Assembly: GCF_001874625.1 (NCBI RefSeq)
Contig: NZ_CP017672.1
Span: 1-64,000 of the forward strand
Origin: Providencia rettgeri
Lineage (GTDB): Bacteria > Pseudomonadota > Gammaproteobacteria > Enterobacterales > Enterobacteriaceae
Direction of reading: 5' to 3'
Length of the DNA stretch: 64,000 nucleotides
Below, in pieces: positions 58,023 through 64,000 of this stretch. Made by a program: the position numbers and the translations under genes. The notes beneath the pieces are model-generated. The model ran no database searches, was not told where the DNA came from, and saw only the letters and a program-made list of their open reading frames with translations. Position 1 is the first letter of the stretch, and the number at the start of each line of letters is the position of its first letter.

Positions 58023-58043
58023 TTGTGTTAATAATTAACACAA
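58023..58043. promoter_or_regulatory. parDE operator palindrome
   Basis: A perfect palindrome with arms TTGTGTTAAT and ATTAACACAA around one A, ending 4 bases before the parD ribosome site AAAGGTGG. ParD antitoxins normally bind such sites to repress their operon. Confidence 0.65.
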
Positions 58044-58054
58044 AAGGTGGTGCT

Positions 58055-58297
58055 ATGGCTCGTACAACAAGTGTAACAATCGGGGCTCAATTGGATGAGT
58101 TTGTCAATCAACTCATTTCGTCAGGAAGATATGGCTCAACAAGTGAAGTCGTTCGCTCTGCTCTACGTTTACTTGAGGTCCAAGAAAAGCAAACAGCAGC
58201 ATTGAAGATGTTAATTGATGCAGGTGAGCAAAGTGGTGAGTCGTCGTTAACACTCCAAGATATCGCTAAGAAAGTGAAGAACGCTCATAATGTATAA
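58055..58297 (+). CDS. parD: ParD-type antitoxin
   Basis: 80 residues from ATG 58055 (AAAGGTGG upstream). The open frame starts earlier without similarity. Ribbon-helix-helix start MARTTSVTIGAQLDEFVNQL and the GRYGSTSEVVRSALRLLEVQ helix are typical of ParD. It neutralises ParE and autoregulates. Overlaps parE by 8 bases. Confidence 0.92.
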   Translation: MARTTSVTIGAQLDEFVNQLISSGRYGSTSEVVRSALRLLEVQEKQTAALKMLIDAGEQSGESSLTLQDIAKKVKNAHNV

Positions 58298-58583
58298 ACT
58301 TTCTAATTTAGCGGCTAAAGACTTTGAAGGGATATTCGAGTATACCCTCGTGAATTTTGGTATTAGGAAAGCAGATGAATACACTAAAAACTTACACGAT
58401 GTATTAGAAGTGATTAGCCCTAATCCATTGATAGGAATCGAGTGTACAGAAATTGCAGTTGGGGTTAGGCGTCATAACCACTCTAAGCATGCAATTTTTT
58501 ACCGATATAGAACCGATGATATTTTTGTTATCCGAATTCTTCATCAACAAATGGAGCCACTAAAACACTTTTATTTTGAGTAG
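58290..58583 (+). CDS. parE: ParE-type toxin
   Basis: 97 residues, RelE/ParE fold: YKLSNLAAKDFEGIFEYTLV, GIRKADEYTKNLHDVLEVI, VGVRRHNHSKHAIFYRYRTD and IRILHQQMEP are family motifs. ParE toxins poison DNA gyrase. With parD it acts as a plasmid addiction module. A partial copy lies at 59195-59423. Confidence 0.92.
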   Translation: MYKLSNLAAKDFEGIFEYTLVNFGIRKADEYTKNLHDVLEVISPNPLIGIECTEIAVGVRRHNHSKHAIFYRYRTDDIFVIRILHQQMEPLKHFYFE

Positions 58584-58721
58584 TTTGAAAAGTAAGTAGA
58601 CAAATATTTTAATAGCATTATTTTCATGCTGAAGATTAAAGTACCCTCTTTAGTTTTATCAGAAAGATAACCTAAAAAAGGTACTTATATGAATATTTAG
58701 CTATTATTTATTAATACAGCA

Positions 58722-59042
58722 TTACATTTTATCATCTTTAGCCATGCTATCTTTAGCCATGCTATCTTTAGCCATGCTATCTTTAGCCATGCTATCTTTA
58801 GCCATGCTATCTTTAGCCATGCTATCTTTAGCCATGCTATCTTTAGCCATGCTATCTTTAGCCATGCTATCTTTAGCCATGCTATCTTTAGCCATGCTAT
58901 CTTTAGCCATGCTGTCTTTAGCCATGCTGTCTTTAGCCATGCTATCTTTAGCCATGCTGTCTTTAGCCATGCTGTCTGCATAAGAAGCTGCAGCTGTCAT
59001 ACATAACGCACTAGTTAAGATTACCAATATTAATTTTTTCAT
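58722..59042 (-). CDS. secreted MXKDX pentapeptide-repeat protein
   Basis: 106 residues: signal peptide ([20 protein letters not shown]) then 16 exact copies of DSMAK and a DDKM end. The DNA repeat is 15 bases, so gain or loss of units keeps the frame. Proteins of this pentapeptide class are known from many proteobacteria but have no firm function. It lies between parDE and a partial parE copy, on the opposite strand. The periodic charge pattern suggests a flexible periplasmic or surface chain, possibly metal-binding. Confidence 0.85.
   Translation of the reverse strand: MKKLILVILTSALCMTAAASYADSMAKDSMAKDSMAKDSMAKDSMAKDSMAKDSMAKDSMAKDSMAKDSMAKDSMAKDSMAKDSMAKDSMAKDSMAKDSMAKDDKM
58737..58978. 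repeat. 15-bp tandem repeat, 16 units
   Basis: The unit ATGCTATCTTTAGCC is repeated head to tail. A few units carry a G for A change (GCTGTC), mostly towards the right end. All other frames are also open, so other ORFs seen here are shadows. Confidence 0.95.
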
Positions 59043-59194
59043 AACAAATTTACTCTCTATCAGTTTATTTATATTAATACTACCATTATAACTATGGGTT
59101 ATTGATTAAAAAATGATTACAAATTTGTCATAAAGCGAGGAGTAAGAAATATGGGCTTGTTGCAAATAATAAATTTGCGCATTTTTCACTCAGC

Positions 59195-59423
59195 GCTAAG
59201 AAAGTGAAGAACGCTCATAATGTATAAACTTTCCAATTTAGCGGCTAAAGACTTTGAAGGGATATTCGAGTATACAGAAATTGCAGTTGGGGTTAGGCGT
59301 CATAACCACTCTAAGCATGCAATTTTTTACCGATATAGAACCGATGATATTTTTGTTATCCGAATTCTTCATCAACAAATGGAGCCACTAAAACACTTTT
59401 ATTTTGATGAGATTGACCTGTAA
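59195..59423 (+). pseudogene. partial duplicate of parD end and parE
   Basis: The last codons of parD and then parE are repeated almost exactly, but about 90 bases are missing between GAGTATAC and GAGTGTAC (after EGIFEYT), which are short repeats in the intact gene. The result is an in-frame 67-residue protein lacking the middle helices. Before it is a short GGGCTTGTTGCAAA motif resembling an IS6-family end. Confidence 0.8.
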
Positions 59424-59646
59424 ACTCGAAAACTTCAGTTAACTCATTTTTTATAAATCCCTTCTCATTAACTAGCTTAGTTTCTTTAAACTTATCGTGC
59501 GGAACTGGTTCTCTATAAGTCGATTTTTATAAGAAATGCGTACCATATTGCTTGGTGCAGATAAGGTATACTTTAATTGAACTATTTTTAGTGAGATATG
59601 ATTAGTTGGAAAATCCAGAAATGATCGTTTGAAAAATCGATTAGTG
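59424..59646. other. gap before the IS3 element
   Basis: No gene supported. Small frames here have no ribosome site. Confidence 0.3.
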
Positions 59647-59663
59647 GAGATGTCCACTCCCCA

Positions 59664-60509
59664 TTAATTGAGACACATTAAATTAGAGTTTTCTAACTGT
59701 TTACGATAGGCCTCCGGTGGGAGGTGATTTAAACTTTCGTGAGTTCGATTTTGGTTATAATCTTGTAGCCAAAACCATGCTAATTCTCGAACTTGGCTTA
59801 ACGATTCAAATAAATACGCATTTAAAAATTCACGACGGAACGAACCATTAAAACGTTCGATAAATCCGTTTTGTTGTGGTTTTCCTGGTTGAATATGGCA
59901 CAGCAAAATTTGGTTATCTTCACAATAATTCAATAAGTTAACTGAAATGAGTTCAGGTCCATTATCGACTCGGATCTGTTTTGGCAATCCTCTTTCGGCT
60001 TTTAAACGTTCAAGCACCCTGATAACACGTTCAGCCGGTAATGACGTATCAACCTCAATCGCCAAGCATTCTCGCGTTCCTTCATCAATAATATTGAGAG
60101 TTCTGAAGCGCTTACCGCAATATAAACTATCGTGCATAAAATCCAATGCCCATTGAATATTCGGGACTTTTTCAATTACTAATGGTCTTTTTTCACGCTT
60201 CGGAAGCACTTTTTTAACCCGTAGTTTCAGATTCAATCCTAATCGACAATAAACACGATAAACTCGTTTATGATTAAAAGGATAGCCTTGAAATCTCAGT
60301 CGGAAATAGCACTTCCAGAATCCCGATTGTGGCGATTTCGCTAATACAGATTGTATGGCATCGATGACGATTCTATCTTTCTCGCGCCAATTTTGAGTCT
60401 TTCGATAAAACGAAGCGCGAGGTAGCGATGTTAGTTTACACGCTCTAATGACTGATAAACCCGCGGCCTTTAATGACTGAGCACAGGATTTCTTTTCAGC
60501 CACTACCAA
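59664..60509 (-). CDS. IS3-family transposase OrfB (DDE domain)
   Basis: 281 residues. rve-type integrase core: NIQWALDFMHDSLYCGKRFR with the first Asp, IRVDNGPELISVNL with the second, and QQNGFIERFNGSFRREFLNA with the Glu. The N-terminal HTH-21 region (SVIRACKLTSLPRASFYR) is normal. Overlaps orfA by 7 bases, where programmed frameshifting makes the OrfAB fusion. Confidence 0.93.
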   Translation of the reverse strand: MVVAEKKSCAQSLKAAGLSVIRACKLTSLPRASFYRKTQNWREKDRIVIDAIQSVLAKSPQSGFWKCYFRLRFQGYPFNHKRVYRVYCRLGLNLKLRVKKVLPKREKRPLVIEKVPNIQWALDFMHDSLYCGKRFRTLNIIDEGTRECLAIEVDTSLPAERVIRVLERLKAERGLPKQIRVDNGPELISVNLLNYCEDNQILLCHIQPGKPQQNGFIERFNGSFRREFLNAYLFESLSQVRELAWFWLQDYNQNRTHESLNHLPPEAYRKQLENSNLMCLN

Positions 60510-60772
60510 CCCTTTTTTGCGAAAAGCTCCTTCATCGCGTGGTTTTCAAGGCTAACTTCCGCAAAGAGCTTTTTTAGTTTCGCGTTTTCATCTTCAAGCT
60601 CTTTTAATCGTTTAACATCATTAGCTTCCATGCCACCATACTTTGATTTCCAGTTATAGTAAGTCGCGTTGCTGATCCCATTTTGGCGGCAAATATCTTC
60701 CACTTTCATGCCAGAATCAGCGAGTTTTAAAATATTAACGATTTGAGTTTCAGTAAAACGGGCTTTTTTCAT
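60503..60772 (-). CDS. IS3-family OrfA (HTH protein)
   Basis: 89 residues: MKKARFTETQIVNILKLADS, then CRQNGISNATYYNWKSKYGG and a leucine zipper (LKELEDENAKLKKLFAEVSL). Typical first reading frame that binds the IS ends. Confidence 0.93.
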   Translation of the reverse strand: MKKARFTETQIVNILKLADSGMKVEDICRQNGISNATYYNWKSKYGGMEANDVKRLKELEDENAKLKKLFAEVSLENHAMKELFAKKGW

Positions 60773-61029
60773 TATGACCTCTGCAAATTTTAGGGCAGAA
60801 AATCTAATTATAGCTGTCTTATTTTAGGGGAAGTGGACAGAGACAGGTGTACGTTAAATGTTATTTACCGACTAAAAAAACACCGCTTCAGGCCTAATTT
60901 ACGATGTTTAAAATGTCATAATATAAAAGACATCAGTGAGTTTGATAAGTCAAAATAAAAGACTGAAATTAATCATAGGACTTAGTAAGTCTTTTGTTTA
61001 AGAGACACTAACGAAAAGGGGATGCAATA

Positions 61030-62232
61030 ATGGATGTGCTTCATTGTCCGATATTAGAGGAATTAAGCAATATATGGAAAAAAACTCTAGAGAAAAGGTA
61101 TGGTGATGGTTTCTTTCTAATCAACGAAGCTGTCGGCAGACTTAAGTTAATGGCGAACAGGTTTTATGAGTTAGGATTAAATGATCCTACCTTTACTTCT
61201 GAAATTCTCTCTAAAGAACCATACAAATACGAACAAAGAATGTCAGAGATTTTATTCTCCGATCGGCTAATTCGTGATGGTTATAAGTTAAGCAGTGACA
61301 AGGAAGGGCCAGATTTTAAAGCAGAAAAAAATGGTAAAGTTACGTGGTTTGAAGTCATAACCCCAAGCCCCGTGCCGAAATTGGAGAAACAATTTAAAGA
61401 CCCAAATTATAGACTAAACCCCACACAAGAAGGAGCTCGTTTAGCATCATATACAACGCTATTAAAAACCACTGCAGCGGTTAGAGAGAAAAATAAAAAA
61501 ATAGTCACTTATATAAACGACGGAATCATAAGTGAGGGAGATGCTACAATAATAGTTATTAATGACTCGCTGTTTTTCCCTTTAGACCTCCCCACCATAG
61601 GGCTAAATTGTGAAATTGCAGAAGGCTGTAGCGGACTTCCTTTAATTATCGAGGCTTTAATGGGTATAGGGCAAGCTCATTGGATTAAGAATCAGAGTGA
61701 TAATAATCACCAGATAGTAAGAGCCAATAACGATTTCATCATTAACCAAAATAATTCATCTGTAGATACAAACAGATTCAGAACCGATCGTTACAATTCA
61801 ATTTCAGGTGTCTTTGTTCTAACGTTAAGGGAAGATTATGGACTGGCAGAGGTGATTTATGAGCATGTTAAGAACAAAAAAAATAAGGGCGTATTTTTAA
61901 CAAACCCTAATACAACAAGGCCATTTGAGCCTAGAGATCTTTCAGCTAGACATATAGAACACAAACGGTTAGATGAGTTGACAAGAATCTCTGATGACAA
62001 TCCAGTTAGTTGTCTCATGACTAAAACAGTTGCTGGGTACTTGATGGAATTAAATAGCTATCTTGGTTATATAAGGCAACTATTTATTAAGGCAGGTGTG
62101 CATGTGGCTAATGAAACAACCAATGAAGTTTCTATTTCGCAAAAAGCACTTGAGGGTGGTTTTGGAAAATATGTGGTAGATTACGATGAAGCGAGCGGGT
62201 TGCCGATAGGTGTTTCACTGCTAGAAGAGTAA
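61030..62232 (+). CDS. unknown 400-residue protein with a PD-(D/E)XK-like segment
   Basis: Not recognised. Residues about 72-115 (RMSEILFSDRLIRDGYKLSS, EGPDFKAEKNGKVTWFEVIT) have the spacing E..., GPDF..., WFEV of PD-(D/E)XK nuclease folds, although the last position is Thr rather than Lys. The rest is soluble, with no membrane helix. It ends EASGLPIGVSLLEE. A ribosome site GAAAAGGGG lies upstream of ATG 61030. It is alone between the IS3 element and the second partition locus. It could be a restriction or defence nuclease, but this is unproven. Confidence 0.55.
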   Translation: MDVLHCPILEELSNIWKKTLEKRYGDGFFLINEAVGRLKLMANRFYELGLNDPTFTSEILSKEPYKYEQRMSEILFSDRLIRDGYKLSSDKEGPDFKAEKNGKVTWFEVITPSPVPKLEKQFKDPNYRLNPTQEGARLASYTTLLKTTAAVREKNKKIVTYINDGIISEGDATIIVINDSLFFPLDLPTIGLNCEIAEGCSGLPLIIEALMGIGQAHWIKNQSDNNHQIVRANNDFIINQNNSSVDTNRFRTDRYNSISGVFVLTLREDYGLAEVIYEHVKNKKNKGVFLTNPNTTRPFEPRDLSARHIEHKRLDELTRISDDNPVSCLMTKTVAGYLMELNSYLGYIRQLFIKAGVHVANETTNEVSISQKALEGGFGKYVVDYDEASGLPIGVSLLEE

Positions 62233-62412
62233 AAAGAATAGGTAACATAATTTAAGAGCCTTCCATTGTGATTTAAATGATAGTGTATCGTTTAAATCAC
62301 AAATATCATTTCAATGATATAAAAATCGATAACTAAAATATACTTATCATATAGTTATACTTAAATGGTATGTTGAAGGTTCTTAATGTAAGCATAAGAT
62401 AATCTTTTAGAA

Positions 62413-62430
62413 AATTTCGCATGCGAAATT
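62413..62430. promoter_or_regulatory. 18-bp palindrome with TTTCGCATGCGAAA core, copy 1
   Basis: AATTTCGCATGCGAAATT is perfect. The core recurs directly before the parA gene, so it is a good candidate for ParB or autoregulator binding. Confidence 0.65.
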
Positions 62431-62463
62431 CATTGCATATCAATATTGATATGCAATGAATTT
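62426..62463. repeat. 38-bp perfect palindrome
   Basis: The half AAATTCATTGCATATCAAT is followed directly by its exact complement. It overlaps the 18-bp palindrome at its left edge. No loop, so cruciform extrusion is possible. Confidence 0.85.
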
Positions 62464-62617
62464 ATGATATAATCCCCTCAAGATATGAATTTAGATTCAT
62501 AGCTTTCAAAGATACATGAAGTTGTGTCTTTTTAGGCGAAACGCCTGACTCATAGGAGTGGATATGAAAATTGATATTAATATAAGTATATTCTTGTCAC
62601 ACCACACCTTTCTCAAC

Positions 62618-62633
62618 ATTTCGCATGCGAAAT
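62618..62633. promoter_or_regulatory. palindrome with TTTCGCATGCGAAA core, copy 2
   Basis: ATTTCGCATGCGAAAT ends 15 bases before the parA ATG at 62649, where a repressor would block ribosomes or transcription. Confidence 0.65.
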
Positions 62634-62648
62634 ACTAAGGATTCTAAT

Positions 62649-63512
62649 ATGGAACTCAAAACAGGAAAAAAACTTGGCAAGCTAATAGTAGTGTGCAGCC
62701 AGAAAGGTGGTGTAGTTAAGTCTCAATCTACTAATGAAATATCTTTCAACTTGCAAAAAATGGGGTATTCAGTTCTAGAAATTGATGCGGATTGGACTAC
62801 AGGGTTAACAGAACGTACCTTTCCGAATGAACTTCCATTGGAAATTGAAAAAGAACCATTAAAGCATGAGTTCACCCCTGGTGAGGCTAATACCTATCAA
62901 TTGTTTTTTTCTAATACTGACATTAAACCGATAACTCTAGATGATGGACGTGACTTCATAGGCACAACGAGTGAACTTAATGAGGTTAACTATAGACACT
63001 CTGATTGTATGTTTGATTTCCGAGATCGTATATTAGAATTGAAGGAAAAATATGATTTTATTTTTATAGACTCAGCCCCTTCATATTCTAATGTAATGGT
63101 AGCAAGTCATATGGCTGCTGATTATTTATTAATTCCAACCTTACTAGAAAAACAATCAAGGAATGCTGTAGCTAAACAATTAACTTACATGCAAAAAATA
63201 AAGAAAAACTATAATCCATCGTTACAATTTTTGGGAACCTATGTGACTCAAGCTACAGTTGCGAACTATTCAAAACCACTTTTTGATGGTTATTTGGGGG
63301 CTGTGGATACTCATAACCTTAATATGCTAGTCGAAATACTTGAAGATAAAGGTTATACCCAAGATTATATCTTAGCTTATATTTCGTTTGCTCAAGCAAC
63401 AGCAAAAGAAGCTATAGAATTAGGTATGACATTTAAAGAATATGAGCCTAAATCTAAACCAGCAATTCAATATGAAGAATTAGCAAAACGAATTGTGAAA
63501 CAGGTAGGATAA
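62649..63512 (+). CDS. second ParA-family partition ATPase, unusual Walker A
   Basis: 287 residues from ATG 62649. The frame is open from 62625, but that part covers the palindrome. Walker-type box is KGGVVKSQ at 19-26, where ParA normally has KGG.GK(S/T)T, so the central Gly is Val and the last Thr is Gln. Other motifs are normal: VLEIDADWTTGL and FIFIDSAPSYSNV. No N-terminal HTH, so it is a short (Ib-like) ParA, unlike the one at 32835. Followed 6 bases later by parB. Confidence 0.82.
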   Translation: MELKTGKKLGKLIVVCSQKGGVVKSQSTNEISFNLQKMGYSVLEIDADWTTGLTERTFPNELPLEIEKEPLKHEFTPGEANTYQLFFSNTDIKPITLDDGRDFIGTTSELNEVNYRHSDCMFDFRDRILELKEKYDFIFIDSAPSYSNVMVASHMAADYLLIPTLLEKQSRNAVAKQLTYMQKIKKNYNPSLQFLGTYVTQATVANYSKPLFDGYLGAVDTHNLNMLVEILEDKGYTQDYILAYISFAQATAKEAIELGMTFKEYEPKSKPAIQYEELAKRIVKQVG

Positions 63513-63518
63513 ATTAAA

Positions 63519-64000
63519 TGGCTAAAAAACAATTTTTGAGTCGACTACGTGATCAAAATCGTAAATCGGCAACCGAAGCAATTAACAAAGTTATTGAAAC
63601 TAAGTCACCTAATGAGGAAATCAGAGATATTGATGCTCACCAAATTATGACTGATATTGCCCGCCCTGAATTAGAAACGGAAGGGCAAATAATTAGAGTT
63701 CCAATAGATGAAGTTTATGCAGAAAGTCAAGTTCGTCCAGAGGAAGATTTTGATGACTCCATAATAGAGGGAATGGCTGATACATTTAACACTGTAGGGA
63801 TATTAACACCACCGCGTTGTTATCCAAAAGATAGGGCTGGTTATAGAATTTGGATGGGTGAAACTCGTTGGCGAACAGCAAAAAAAAGAGGAGATACCTT
63901 TATTGATATTTATGTCGGTTCTCCACCTAAAAACGATAAATTTCGAATTATTGGTCAGTTGATAGAAAACCTACAACAATCCGGCCTTAAACCTTTAGCA
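63519..64000 (+). CDS. second ParB-family protein, runs off the window
   Basis: 161 residues visible from ATG 63519. ParB N-domain: GQIIRVPIDEVYAESQVRPE, GMADTFNTVGILTPPRCYPK, then RIWMGETRWRTAKKRGDTFI, the ParB/Srx box, and IIGQLIENLQQSGLKPLA leading to the HTH. Directly downstream of the second parA, forming a two-gene partition operon. Confidence 0.88.

Larger units (their letters stand above)
59651..60839 (-). mobile_element. complete IS3-family element, 1189 bp, with 4-bp target duplications
   Basis: Terminal repeats start TGTCCACT(C/T)CCCC on both ends. GAGA stands directly outside each end (59647-59650 and 60840-60843), a target duplication. Two overlapping genes, orfA and orfB, are inside. 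All parts intact, so the insertion is recent. A solo end of the same type remains at 15852. Confidence 0.92.
62233..62648. promoter_or_regulatory. palindrome-rich region before the second parA
   Basis: No gene. Contains a hairpin with arms TGTGATTTAAATGATA and TATCGTTTAAATCACA (about 62269-62304, one mismatch), the palindrome at 62413-62430, the 38-bp palindrome at 62426-62463 and the palindrome at 62618-62633. The concentration suggests operator and partition-site functions. Confidence 0.6.

Noticed and set aside
58737..58978. Possible CRISPR array
   Set aside because: Units are 15 bases head to tail without spacers, and they code for a protein repeat.
58697..58981. AWLKI-repeat frame on the minus strand
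   Set aside because: It is a shifted frame of the same repeat. The SMAKD frame has a signal peptide and matches a known repeat class.
58744..58983. MLSLA-repeat frame on the plus strand
   Set aside because: It is the antisense reading of the 15-bp repeat. It has no signal, no ribosome site and no start context.

Overview
The window looks like part of a low-GC plasmid of a Morganellaceae host (Providencia, Proteus or Morganella). The backbone is AT-rich, it carries two chaperone-usher fimbrial clusters of the MR/P style with MrpJ-type regulators, and it has a protein made of SMAKD pentapeptide repeats. One strongly GC-rich island, about 47.45-54.84 kb, is foreign. It is the blaNDM-1 region known from Acinetobacter Tn125.

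Layout. 1-2.2 kb: an IncFII-like repA, its downstream origin-like region and a finO-like gene. 2.2-4.9 kb: a MITE-like element, an Rpn-type nuclease gene and a decayed IS91-family transposase. 5.6-15.7 kb: an MR/P-like fimbrial operon with regulator, major pilin, usher, chaperone, seven minor pilins and a two-domain tip adhesin. 15.7-21 kb: scattered small genes (DUF1090, two MrpJ-type regulators, a periplasmic transthyretin-like hydrolase) among IS200/IS605 and IS91 remnants. 21.5-28.8 kb: a second fimbrial operon with three PapD-like chaperones and a frameshifted adhesin. 28.9-30.2 kb: a MarT/FidL-like membrane regulator pair. 31.6-37.1 kb: plasmid maintenance genes: a ResD-like recombinase, P1-type ParA/ParB, a Tap-like leader, a second near-identical repA with its origin, and a broken finO.

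37.4-46.6 kb is a Tn3-family transposon with tnpA, res, a serine resolvase and cargo for solute and anion transport (BCCT, SulP, Usp, partial ArsC). 46.6-55.6 kb is the NDM segment: 5' part of ISAba125, truncated pac, ISCR27, groEL, groES, cutA, a dsbD/GH109 fusion, trpF, bleMBL, blaNDM-1 and the 3' part of ISAba125. Both outer edges carry the same five bases, ATAAA, next to a Tn3-type inverted repeat. Removing one copy rebuilds one ISAba125 of about the right size, so Tn3-family transposition into a circular ISAba125-NDM molecule probably joined it to this plasmid.

55.6-64 kb: a Tn3-family remnant with a dead resolvase, a TPS-transporter fragment, a second serine recombinase with a small unknown partner, parDE, the SMAKD repeat gene, a partial parE duplicate, a complete IS3-family element with 4-bp target duplications, an unknown 400-residue gene, and a second partition locus (ParA with an odd Walker A motif, and ParB running off the end) surrounded by large palindromes. 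Two repA copies and two partition systems indicate a plasmid built by fusion or duplication. Three genes (an adhesin, fidL-like and parB) are each exactly one base short in a homopolymer, so read-level checking is needed before they are called dead.
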